Source: Roseomonas genomospecies 6
GTDB lineage: Bacteria; Pseudomonadota; Alphaproteobacteria; Azospirillales; Azospirillaceae
Length of the DNA: 64,000 nt
Direction: 5' to 3'
NCBI RefSeq assembly: GCF_008365375.1
Contig: NZ_QOKW01000008.1
Location: 1-64,000 of the forward strand
Below the pieces are notes generated by a model. It was not told the DNA's origin, searched no databases, and saw only the letters and a program-made list of their open reading frames with translations. Made by a program: the position numbers and the translations under genes. Positions 48,126 to 56,050 of the stretch are shown one piece after another (the first letter of the stretch is position 1; each line of letters opens with the position of its first letter).

Positions 48126-48916
48126 GCCGCTTCTCCCGCCGAAGCCCGGCAGTCGGACGCGCGGCAGTCGGACGCCCGGCGGTCCGTCGCCTCGCGGTCC
48201 GTCATCCGCTTCGCCAGGGCGGCGAACCAGCCGGCGATGTCGCCGGACTTCAGCAGCCCGGTGCCGACCAGCACCCCCCCGTACCCCGCCGCGATCAGCC
48301 GGGCGGCGTCCTCCGCCGTGCCGATGCCGCTGGCGCTGACCGGGCAGCGCGTGCCGGTCCTCCGCACCAGCGGCAGAAGCGACAGGCTGCGCCCGATGTC
48401 CCCGGCGTCCCGCTCGCGGCGGGCGATGTCCTTGTTGTTGACGGCGACGACGCAGCCGGGATCGAGGCGCAGCCCGTCCAGCTCCTTTTCGGAGGATGCC
48501 TCGACGAAGGCCGTCACACCATGACGCCGCGCCGCCTCCGCCAGATGGCACAGCGCCGAACGGGGCAGCAGGCGCGCCGTCAGCAGAACAGCCGCTGCGC
48601 CCGCCCCGGCCGCCTGGCGGATCTGGTCTTCCCGCGTGATGAAATCCTTCTTCAGGACGGGGACGCCGGCGTGGCGGACCGTTTCCTCCAGCATGGCGTC
48701 GCTGCCGCCGAACCAGGACCCGGTCACCACCGAAAGGCACGGCGCGCCGCCCGCCCGGTAGGCGGCCACGATTTCCGCCACGGGGCGTCCCCGGAGCAGG
48801 TCCGTGCCGTCGGAGGCACGCGCCTTGATCTCCGCGATGACGGGGATCGGCGCGGCGAGCAATGCATCGACGAAACCGCCTGCCATGATCGCCTTCCTCA
48901 TCGCGTCCTCACTCAT
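48122..48916 (-). CDS. trpC: Indole-3-glycerol phosphate synthase-like protein (divergent TrpC)
   Basis: The 264-residue TIM barrel keeps Glu29 and Lys31 (V-I-A-E-I-K), Lys90 (K-K-D-F-I), Glu139 (F-V-E-A) and the Asn pair 160-161 (V-A-V-N-N-K-D). The strongly conserved S-E-S-G motif reads S-A-S-G at 194-197, so a Glu involved in catalysis in TrpC is Ala195 here. The K-R-x-S-P-S motif is also altered to K-A-R-A-S-D. The tail ends in a degenerate repeat (R-A-S-D-C twice). The family closes and decarboxylates CdRP to an indole. This copy may act on a different Amadori product or stop at a partial reaction. ATG 48916 overlaps the TrpF-like gene by 8 bp. Confidence 0.85.
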   Translation of the reverse strand: MSEDAMRKAIMAGGFVDALLAAPIPVIAEIKARASDGTDLLRGRPVAEIVAAYRAGGAPCLSVVTGSWFGGSDAMLEETVRHAGVPVLKKDFITREDQIRQAAGAGAAAVLLTARLLPRSALCHLAEAARRHGVTAFVEASSEKELDGLRLDPGCVVAVNNKDIARRERDAGDIGRSLSLLPLVRRTGTRCPVSASGIGTAEDAARLIAAGYGGVLVGTGLLKSGDIAGWFAALAKRMTDREATDRRASDCRASDCRASAGEAA

Positions 48917-49613
48917 GACCGGCTGCTGTCCGGCGGCCCGGCGCCCAGTTGCGGGTGATCGCGGCGACGCTGGCCGGGCACAGCCGCCGGGCGGCATCGC
49001 GTGCCTTGCTGTCCACGTCGATGCCGAAGAAGCGGGGGTGCCGGATCGCCGCTCCGTGCAGCGCCTGGTTGTCGGCGGAGATGCCGCCCGCCAGGAAGAA
49101 GGGCCGGCTCACAGCGTCCGCCAACGACAGCGCGGTCGCCGCGTCCAGCGGTAGGCCGGTGCTGCCGATCCGACCGTCCGAGGTGGCGGAGTCCATCAGG
49201 AAAAGATCGACCCCGGCATTCTCGTAAGCCCGGATCAGCGGACGCTCGGCGCAGCGGTCGCCATGGACGTGCAGGACCTTGACGATGCGGGTTCCGGCCG
49301 GCAGCGCGCCGCGCAGCGCACACACCAGTGCCGGCGTCTGGAAGCCGTGCAGTTGCACCCAGCGCACGCCGGACTCCCCGACCGCCCGGCGCAGGGCCTC
49401 CGCGTCGCTGAGGAAGGTGACGAGCACCGGCTCCAGTCGGCCCGCCGCTTCGCCGGCCGCGCGGGCCGCTCCGGCCAGGCGGCTCAACTCCGCCAGCGGC
49501 AGGTTCGCGTGCCCGCCTTCGACTCCGTGCCACAGGCCGATGAAATCGACCGGCAGCCCGCGCAGCGTCTCGATGTCGCCGGTTTGCGTGATGCCGCAGA
49601 TCTTAAGACGCAT
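48909..49613 (-). CDS. trpF: Phosphoribosylanthranilate isomerase-like protein (divergent TrpF)
   Basis: The 234-residue barrel has the general-base Cys6 in K-I-C-G-I-T and the general-acid Asp141 in F-L-M-D-S, so Amadori isomerase chemistry should be possible. It lacks the usual S-P-R segment that meets the anthranilate carboxylate; the loop reads H-G-V-E-G-G-H-A-N. The G-G-T-G phosphate loop reads G-S-T-G, and the usual end V-S-S-G-V-E with P-G-x-K-D is not recognisable (V-D-S-K-A-R-D). The start M-R-L-K-I-C fits family starts; upstream codons are a shadow of the exporter gene. It overlaps the exporter stop by 11 bp. Confidence 0.85.
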   Translation of the reverse strand: MRLKICGITQTGDIETLRGLPVDFIGLWHGVEGGHANLPLAELSRLAGAARAAGEAAGRLEPVLVTFLSDAEALRRAVGESGVRWVQLHGFQTPALVCALRGALPAGTRIVKVLHVHGDRCAERPLIRAYENAGVDLFLMDSATSDGRIGSTGLPLDAATALSLADAVSRPFFLAGGISADNQALHGAAIRHPRFFGIDVDSKARDAARRLCPASVAAITRNWAPGRRTAAGHE

Positions 49614-52086
49614 GGCGCACCTCCACCACGGCATCCACCCCGCCGTCCACCCCGGCGTCCCGGAAGGCGTTGCCGGCCTTCGCCGGGGCATGGCTGAACG
49701 TGACCAGCAGCGCCGGTGAAACGAGCAGGTCGGCGAGCAGAGCCAGGAACGCGCCCAGCGTCATCAGCAGGCCGAAGGACTGGAGATTGTTGAGCGAGGA
49801 GATGGTGAAGACGGCAAAGCTGGACATCACGACGATCGTGGTCGTGAAGATCGGCACGCCCATGTCCTCGATGGTCGCGCGGATGGCCCGCTCGACGTCG
49901 CCGATCTCCTCCAGATTGCGCTTGTACTGGAAGAAGTAATGGGTCGTGTCGTCCACGATCAGGCCGGTGATGATGCCGCCGATCAGCACCGTGAAGGTGT
50001 CGAGCGGGATGCCTGCCGCCCCCATGTAGCCCAGCAGCAGAAGGAACGGCACGATGTTCGGCAGCATGCTGAGCACGCCGAGCCGCACCCGCCCCAGGCT
50101 GATGCACATCAGCACCATGATCTGGACGAGCGCCACGATGTAGCTGGAGGTCATGCTGTCCAGCACCGCCGTGGACGTCATGGCGAGCAGGGCGATGAGT
50201 CCCGTGGTGCGCACCTCCGCCATCGGGCCGAGCGCCTCCTCGAACATCGACTGGACGGTGTGGATGAAGGCGGTGAAGCGCTTGGCCTCCAGCCAGGGAG
50301 TCAGGAACGACACCCGTCCCGCGTCGTAGGACAGCGTGGTGTAGCGCAGCATGTCGTCGTTGCCCTGGCCTTCCAGAAGCAGCAGTTGGTCCCAGATCGC
50401 CCGCTGGTTGGGAACCCCGTGCGCGGCCGGATCGCCGTCGTTCAGCGCCTGGTTGGTTTCCTTCAGGAAGTCGATGATGCTGGTGTGGCGGCCGATGGGA
50501 ATGTCGGAGGCGTCATGAACGCGGGCCGCGACCTCGTCCACCCGGCGCATCAGCTCCTCGTCGCGGAAATCGCGCCCGCCCTGCGGCCGGATCACCACCT
50601 CCAGGTTGACGGTCCCGTTGAAGGTGTCGTCGATGTGGGCGGTGCTCTGCCGGACGGCGTTGTCCGCGGGCAGCCACAGCAGGGAATTGTGGGAGTATTC
50701 CAGGTGCCGGATGCCGGCCAGCGCGCCCACGCCCACCAGCACCGCCACGGCCAGCACGAACTTCGGACGGCGCACGGCGAACAGGGACATGGCGGTCATC
50801 ACCGAAATGACGGCGGGATAATCCTCGTAGCGCCGCTCGAAGAACCGCTTCGGCAGCATGCGGAACACCAGGATGGTGCAGACCATGCCCATGGCGTAGG
50901 CGACCATCGTTCCCACCGCGCCGAAGAGGCCGAGAACGGTGATCGGCGCCAGCGTGGAGGTGACGAAGCCGATCAGGCCGGCGGCGGTGGTCAGGGCGGA
51001 GAACAGGATGGGCGCGTGGCCGCGCGTCATCGCCACCGACACCGCGGCCGCCTTGTCGCCCGTCTCCCGGTGGGCGCGGAACAGGCCGCTGATGAAATGG
51101 ATGAAGGTGCACAGGCTGCTGACCAGAAGAAGCGGGATCAGAAGCTGCGTCGGCGGCGTCACCGGCTCGCCCAGCACGGCCATCATCCCGAACGTGACGA
51201 CGATGCTGGACATGAAGGCGAACAGCGCGGCCAGCGACACCAGGATGCTGCGGTACATGACCATGATGACGGCGACGGCCACGGCGAAGCAAAGGAGCGT
51301 GAAACGCGGCATGTCCTTGGACATCAACCGGACGATCTCGGTGCTGACGATGGGCGCGCCGGACACATGGATGTCGAATCCCGCCGGATCGTGGTAGCGG
51401 GCGGCGATCTCCCCGATGGTCCTGGCCATCTCGGCGTAGTGCGGGGGGCCGAGGAGCTGACGCTTGACGCCGTCCGGCTCGTCACCGCCGCAGGAGGTCC
51501 CGTCTTGAGGCCGGGCGACGCAGTCCTCGGCGTGCGGCGCGTACCGGTAGGGTTCCACCACGATGGAGGCGGTCCTGCCGTCCTCGGAGATGATGAAGTT
51601 CCGGTACAGCGGCGTCGCCAGGATGCGGTCGCGCATCACCCGCGGGTCCTGGTCCCGGACGATCATGTTGTGGACCAGTTCCTCCAGGTAAACCCCGCCG
51701 TCCTGGTACTGGATGAACGGAATGTTGTAGAGGCTGAAGATCTCCGCGATGTAGGGAACGCCCCGCTCGATGTCGCGGTGCAGTTGGGTGAACTTTTGCA
51801 GGAAAGGCTTGGAGAAGAGATCCGGCGAACCGACGGTCACGACGATGCGGTTGTCCTGACCGAAGGAGCGGCGCATGTCATAATACGCGACCAGCGCCGG
51901 ATCGCTGTTGTGCATGAAGGCTTCGATCCGGCCGTCCGACTTCAACTGCGGCAGGGCCGCCAGGCCCGCGCCGGTGACGATCAGGGCCGCGACCGCGCTC
52001 TTGACCGGATGGAGGAGGATGGCCCGCGCGGTCGCCTGGAAAAGGCGATCCGCCGCTCGGGCGAACTGGCCGATGATCCGCAACAT
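49603..52086 (-). CDS. MMPL/RND-superfamily exporter
   Basis: The 827-residue protein has a first helix (A-V-A-A-L-I-V-T-G-A-G-L-A), a large periplasmic domain, five helices with a cytoplasmic loop, and then the same plan again, which is the 12-helix RND layout. Patterns such as I-P-L-L-L-V-S-S-L-C-T-F-I-H-F and G-G-I-I-T-G-L-I-V-D-D-T-T-H-Y lie in the proton-relay helices. MMPL-type members move lipids, polyenes and polyketide-like products to the periplasm, and they commonly sit beside LolA-like genes, as in aryl polyene clusters. ATG 52086 is the first start that precedes the membrane anchor. It follows the LolA-like gene by 149 bp. Confidence 0.88.
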   Translation of the reverse strand: MLRIIGQFARAADRLFQATARAILLHPVKSAVAALIVTGAGLAALPQLKSDGRIEAFMHNSDPALVAYYDMRRSFGQDNRIVVTVGSPDLFSKPFLQKFTQLHRDIERGVPYIAEIFSLYNIPFIQYQDGGVYLEELVHNMIVRDQDPRVMRDRILATPLYRNFIISEDGRTASIVVEPYRYAPHAEDCVARPQDGTSCGGDEPDGVKRQLLGPPHYAEMARTIGEIAARYHDPAGFDIHVSGAPIVSTEIVRLMSKDMPRFTLLCFAVAVAVIMVMYRSILVSLAALFAFMSSIVVTFGMMAVLGEPVTPPTQLLIPLLLVSSLCTFIHFISGLFRAHRETGDKAAAVSVAMTRGHAPILFSALTTAAGLIGFVTSTLAPITVLGLFGAVGTMVAYAMGMVCTILVFRMLPKRFFERRYEDYPAVISVMTAMSLFAVRRPKFVLAVAVLVGVGALAGIRHLEYSHNSLLWLPADNAVRQSTAHIDDTFNGTVNLEVVIRPQGGRDFRDEELMRRVDEVAARVHDASDIPIGRHTSIIDFLKETNQALNDGDPAAHGVPNQRAIWDQLLLLEGQGNDDMLRYTTLSYDAGRVSFLTPWLEAKRFTAFIHTVQSMFEEALGPMAEVRTTGLIALLAMTSTAVLDSMTSSYIVALVQIMVLMCISLGRVRLGVLSMLPNIVPFLLLLGYMGAAGIPLDTFTVLIGGIITGLIVDDTTHYFFQYKRNLEEIGDVERAIRATIEDMGVPIFTTTIVVMSSFAVFTISSLNNLQSFGLLMTLGAFLALLADLLVSPALLVTFSHAPAKAGNAFRDAGVDGGVDAVVEVRHAS

Positions 52087-52235
52087 GCCGTTCCCCGCGG
52101 GAAAGGAGGTTGACGCCAGGGCGACCTTGGGCGCTTGCGCGCGCCGGGGGCACCGGACGGGCGTGTGTTCGTGGGTTTCGGTGGGGTGCCGGAGTGCGTC
52201 GAGGCGGGCGCGCCGGCCCACCCCTCACGCGCGGG

Positions 52236-53105
52236 TCAGTTGGCGAGCGTGCTTGAGCGCCACTCGGTCCAGCCGCTGGTCGTGCCGCCGAGGTCCTTGA
52301 TGTCGAACCATTCACCCGGCAGATTGATGTTGAAACGTTCGCCCTCGACCTCGAAGACCGAGGTGGAAATCACGCGGCCTTCCTTGCGCGTGAAGACCTT
52401 GAAATAGGCCGGTACATACACGCCGTCCACCCAGCGTATCTTGTCGGTGGTGAAGACGCGCTGCTCGCTCGGAGCGTCGGCGTTGAAGGTGCTCCAGACC
52501 GGTAGGAAGGTGGCCTTCTCCACCCACACTTCGCCGTCGCGCAGGCCGAGGCGGATGACCTCGCTCTCCTTCAGCGGGTTCACGTAGATCTTCCAGACCG
52601 GCAGCCCCTGGTAGATGTCTTCGCCCAGATACTTGCATTCGTAGTCTTTGGCGCGGCGGATCAGCATCTCGCCGATGGACAGGTCGGACCCATAGAGACG
52701 GCCGCTGAGATCTTCCGATTTGACATCGACCAACTTCTTCTGCGACGGCAGCCAGGACCAGATTTTGTCGGTTTCGTTGTCGCCGAAGTAGTCGTAGGCC
52801 ATCGCCTCGAAATCCTTCAGCTCCGCCGGCTCAAGGACCTTGCTGCGCAGCCGGCGCTGGGTCCCGATGTTCTGGTGCGCGGCCATGATGCGGCGCATCT
52901 TCTTGCCGCCGTTGCTGTCCGTGATTTCCATGTTCATGATGCGCCAACTGTCGTAACCGTTGAAGCGCTTCTCAATCCCGACGATCACGTCCCGGCAGTC
53001 GGTTGCGCCGCTCTCGGCACGCGGCTCGCCGATTCCGGAAAGCATCGTCAAAATGCCCAGAGAAGCAAAAACCAGCCTCCTGACGCCAAAAAGCTTTCCT
53101 TTCAC
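52236..53105 (-). CDS. LolA-like outer-membrane lipoprotein-sorting protein (first copy, head of operon)
   Basis: The protein is about 289 residues and has a signal peptide (L-V-F-A-S-L-G-I-L-T-M-L-S-G). The mature part matches the outer-membrane lipoprotein-sorting family found beside MMPL exporters: R-S-K-V-L-E-P-A, then I-W-S-W-L-P-S-Q-K-K, then G-L-P-V-W-K-I-Y-V-N-P, then G-E-W-F-D. I chose the GTG at 53105 because a perfect G-G-A-G-G lies five bases upstream; the ATG at 53117 overlaps that site and has none of its own. It is the first gene of the long - strand block. Confidence 0.82.
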   Translation of the reverse strand: MKGKLFGVRRLVFASLGILTMLSGIGEPRAESGATDCRDVIVGIEKRFNGYDSWRIMNMEITDSNGGKKMRRIMAAHQNIGTQRRLRSKVLEPAELKDFEAMAYDYFGDNETDKIWSWLPSQKKLVDVKSEDLSGRLYGSDLSIGEMLIRRAKDYECKYLGEDIYQGLPVWKIYVNPLKESEVIRLGLRDGEVWVEKATFLPVWSTFNADAPSEQRVFTTDKIRWVDGVYVPAYFKVFTRKEGRVISTSVFEVEGERFNINLPGEWFDIKDLGGTTSGWTEWRSSTLAN

Positions 53106-53961
53106 ATCAACCTCCATGAAACATATGACGTAACCACCAACGAGTGGATAATTATCGAAATCAATCGCAGTTATTTTACTTCGTGATTGATTGGTAACGT
53201 AGCCGAGTAATCATGTCAATGATGTTGAAATGATAATTTTTCGCAGAAATTTATTATTAGTCACATTGTGTAAGTGCTTATTACTATCACATATGTATTT
53301 TTTACGGAATGTGCGCGAACTTTAACTCATTCATGATGATTTTTGAAAATCATTAGAAACGAAAGTTTTATTATGTCTTGGAGGTCGCGGCGGATTTTGC
53401 ATTCTCCTGAATGCATATTTTCTAGAAGAGGCGCCAGTGCTCGTTGCCCTTCGACGAACAATTTTCTGCAATGTGAACGAATGTGGATCGGATGTGACGC
53501 GACGGCTGCGTGTGGAAATACTCCTGCCACTTCGACAATCCCCAATACCGAAGCGCGCCTGGCGGCCCGAACGATCCGCGAACCCGGCGCCACACCGACG
53601 GATGAACATCGCGCAATTGCACCTCCAACTGCAGAAGTCTGGGGTGAAGGCGAGCCGGGCATGGCGCAAGTGATGGTTCAGGCGGTTCGCGGTCGCCGTC
53701 GTTTTATGATGACCTCTTCCATCAAGCAAAAGTCATACATTGGTAGTAAATTGATCTTTGTTGCATTCACAATATTGCATTGTTAGCTTTTCTCTAACAT
53801 CACGCGATCCAATCAACGGATCGTTCTTCCAATATCCGGGGCCGCTTTCCGGAGTCCGAGAAATACAACCCAATTTTCGCTGAGTGAAAGATTCTGTTTT
53901 TCAGCGAGCGAACTGTCACGCCTTCAATACAGCCATGACATACAAAAAGGGGAATCGGCAC
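53106..53961. promoter_or_regulatory. Long AT-rich divergent intergenic region
   Basis: This 856-bp stretch lies between the divergent cluster head (-) and the calycin-like gene (+). From about 53120 to 53400 it is strikingly AT-rich, with many short A/T runs, in contrast to the GC-rich genes. It should contain promoters for both sides. I cannot define -35 and -10 boxes for this genome with confidence. Frames in it lack ribosome sites, apart from a possible gene relic at 53520-53640. Confidence 0.6.
53520..53640 (-). pseudogene. Possible relic of a pRiA4b ORF3-like protein
   Basis: One - strand frame reads L-E-V-Q-L-R-D-V-H-P-S-V-W-R-R-V, which resembles the N-terminal motif of the plasmid pRiA4b ORF3-like family (L-x-V-x-L-x-x-x-x-P-P-x-W-R-R-V). 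The rest of that roughly 180-residue family is not visible, and the frame soon loses resemblance. If real, it is a fragment left by earlier mobile DNA. The match is short, so chance cannot be excluded. Confidence 0.3.
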
Positions 53962-54846
53962 ATGACGACTGATCTGAGCGTCAAGGAAAAGACTCGTCGG
54001 CCGCTCCGCGCCAGCGCGCCGCTTCTCGTCGCCGCTTCAAACCTCGGCCTGCTGTCCGACCTGCCGGGAAGCTGGGTTGGTGGCGGCTTCAACCTGATCT
54101 CGCTGCCCGACCGCGCCGACAACAAGACGTTCCGCCTGAAGCTGAACGCGACGGTGGAGACGCTGACCTTCACCCCGATCGGCGGCCCGATCCCCAACCG
54201 TGGTTCGGTGCAGGGCGACATCATGCTGCATGGGCTGCACTATCTCCAGCAGGTCAGCGACGCCGTCACGTTCGAAGGGCTGCATCTGGAACCCGGTCTG
54301 TGGCTGAACGTGCCGCCGACCAGCGACCCGGACGTCCCGCACGGCACCATCGTGCGCCAGTCGACCATCCCGCACGGTGACTCCTTGCTGGCCCAGAGCA
54401 CCTTCCTCGCAACCGTGGCCGGCGGCCCGACGATCGCCCCGGTCAGCTCCACGCCGACGCGCGTCGATCACAAGCCGCTGCCGTTCGGCTATTTCAACGA
54501 CTCCTCGACGCCCACCCCCCTTCCGCCCGGCATTCCGGAGGGCGCCATCGAGAACCCCAACATCGTGCTGACCAGCAAACTGGACAGCCAGGCCAAGCAG
54601 GGCATGGAGATCAGCAAGACCGTGGTCATCGAGGTCTCGACACACCCGGTCGGCAAGATCGTCAACATCCCGTTCATCGACAAGAACGCGGAAGCCACGA
54701 AGCTGGATGCGATCTTCTGGATCGAAACCGTGGTGCAGCCGGACGGCACGGAGTTCATGCAGCTTCAGTACACGCAGACGGTCAACCTGCGCTTCGATGA
54801 AATCGACTGGCCGCACATTTCCGTGGCGACGCTGGTCAAGCAGTAA
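53962..54846 (+). CDS. Calycin/nitrobindin-like beta-barrel protein, possibly heme- or ligand-binding
   Basis: The 294-residue protein starts at an ATG with A-G-G-G-G-A-A upstream; the frame is open 26 codons further, but without a site. After a basic N-terminus it has L-P-G-S-W-V-G-G-G-F-N, a G-x-W motif near residue 40 typical of lipocalin/nitrobindin-like barrels, and then many beta strands. There is no signal peptide. I know such proteins only as putative heme- or fatty-acid-binding. It converges on the LodA/GoxA-type operon and may act with it (inference). It ends at a strong hairpin shared with that operon. Confidence 0.6.
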   Translation: MTTDLSVKEKTRRPLRASAPLLVAASNLGLLSDLPGSWVGGGFNLISLPDRADNKTFRLKLNATVETLTFTPIGGPIPNRGSVQGDIMLHGLHYLQQVSDAVTFEGLHLEPGLWLNVPPTSDPDVPHGTIVRQSTIPHGDSLLAQSTFLATVAGGPTIAPVSSTPTRVDHKPLPFGYFNDSSTPTPLPPGIPEGAIENPNIVLTSKLDSQAKQGMEISKTVVIEVSTHPVGKIVNIPFIDKNAEATKLDAIFWIETVVQPDGTEFMQLQYTQTVNLRFDEIDWPHISVATLVKQ

Positions 54847-54853
54847 AGCGCAA

Positions 54854-54897
54854 GCGGGTCGCCCCGGCCCGGCGGGCGCCGGGCGGGGGCGACCCGC
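54854..54897. terminator. Bidirectional hairpin terminator
   Basis: A perfect 12-bp GC-rich stem (54854-54865 with 54886-54897) surrounds a 20-base, itself GC-rich loop. It lies between the convergent calycin-like (+) and flavoprotein (-) genes. It lacks a long T run, so termination efficiency is uncertain. Confidence 0.7.
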
Positions 54898-54898
54898 A

Positions 54899-56050
54899 TC
54901 AGTCGCGCAGCGCCGTCCGTTCGCGGCGGGTGCGCCAGAAAGGCGCGTCGGCCCAGCGCGTTTCCTGGCCGTAGAAAAGGTTCCGGTTGGCCAGATAGTC
55001 GTCGAACCGCCCGGTCACCTTGTCCACATAGGCACCGACGGTGTCGGCACCGGACCTCAGCCGCTCCGCGATGGCTTCGGCCGCGTCCACCGCGTCGGTC
55101 ATCGCCTTCTGGATTCCCTGCGACGACAAGGGATCGTATCCGGACGCCGCGTCGCCGACCGCCAGCCAGTCCGGCCCGGCGATCCGGTCGCGCAGGAAGG
55201 ACACGGCGACCCATGTCGCGACGCTGTGCGCTTCCAGCGCAGACCCGGCCAGAGCCGCGACGATGTGGCGGGTGTCGAGCAGACTTTCCAGCCACGGGCC
55301 TTCGCGGTTCAGCCCCTTCGAACGGACGATGTCGGCGTCCGTGGCGAGCGCCACCACGCACCGCCGGTCGGGCAGGCGGGCGGCGTACCACCAGCCGTGC
55401 TCCGCCGCCTCCAGCATGGTCTGGCGGGTGAGCGGGCTGTTCTCCGGCAGGGCGAAGAAGCCGGCGACGAACACCAGCCGGTCGAGCAGGCGCGGACGCC
55501 CGCCCTGGCGCCGGGCGAACCGGCCGCGCGGACCGGTGGCATCCACGACGAACCGAGCCTCGACCGTGTCGTACCGGCCGTTCTCGGAGGCCCCATCCCC
55601 GCAGGCCCCATTTCCGCAGGCGATACGCAGGCGATGGCCGCCGGCCTCCACCGGCTCGGCCATTTCGAAACGCCGGCCCGTCAGGACGGTGATCCCCCGG
55701 TCCGCCGCCTTGCGGGCCAGGAAGGCGTCGAAGCGGCGGCGGTCCAGGTGCCATCCTTGGCCGTAGGGGTTGAACAGGAAATCGTTGTAGCCGAGCCGGT
55801 CGCTGCCCCAGGCGGAACGGCTTCCATGGCAGGGTTCGTGCCTTTCGGCGACGAACTCCGGCCACAGGCCGAGTTCGTCGCCGAGAAGGCGGCGGATGTC
55901 CGGCGGCACGCTCTCGCCGATGCGAACCGCGTCGTAGGTGCCGGCCTCCACGACCAGCACCCGCTCGACGCCCCGGCGCCGGAGGGACAGCGCGGTGGCA
56001 CACCCCGCCGGCCCCCCGCCCAGGATCACGACGTCCCAGGGACCCGTCAC
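54899..56050 (-). CDS. LodB/GoxB-like FAD maturation enzyme
   Basis: The 383-residue protein has the N-terminal FAD motif V-V-I-L-G-G-G-P-A-G-C-A-T-A, then G-E-S-V-P-P-D-I-R near 45 and a later G-D-A-A-S-G-Y-D-P, as in tryptophan halogenase-type flavoproteins. In LodAB and GoxAB systems this enzyme is needed to make the cysteine-tryptophylquinone cofactor of the partner oxidase. The GTG start at 56050 overlaps the oxidase stop (GTGA), which supports pairing; the longer open frame upstream is antisense-free shadow of the oxidase gene. No halogenase W-x-W-x-I-P motif was seen. Confidence 0.8.
   Translation of the reverse strand: MTGPWDVVILGGGPAGCATALSLRRRGVERVLVVEAGTYDAVRIGESVPPDIRRLLGDELGLWPEFVAERHEPCHGSRSAWGSDRLGYNDFLFNPYGQGWHLDRRRFDAFLARKAADRGITVLTGRRFEMAEPVEAGGHRLRIACGNGACGDGASENGRYDTVEARFVVDATGPRGRFARRQGGRPRLLDRLVFVAGFFALPENSPLTRQTMLEAAEHGWWYAARLPDRRCVVALATDADIVRSKGLNREGPWLESLLDTRHIVAALAGSALEAHSVATWVAVSFLRDRIAGPDWLAVGDAASGYDPLSSQGIQKAMTDAVDAAEAIAERLRSGADTVGAYVDKVTGRFDDYLANRNLFYGQETRWADAPFWRTRRERTALRD

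Noticed and set aside
49939-52113. 724-codon + strand frame opposite the MMPL exporter
   Set aside because: Rich in His, Arg, Asp and Gln, with no domain; antisense shadow.
53343-53786. 147-codon + strand frame in the AT-rich gap
   Set aside because: No ribosome site or domain; composition changes along it, unlike a gene.
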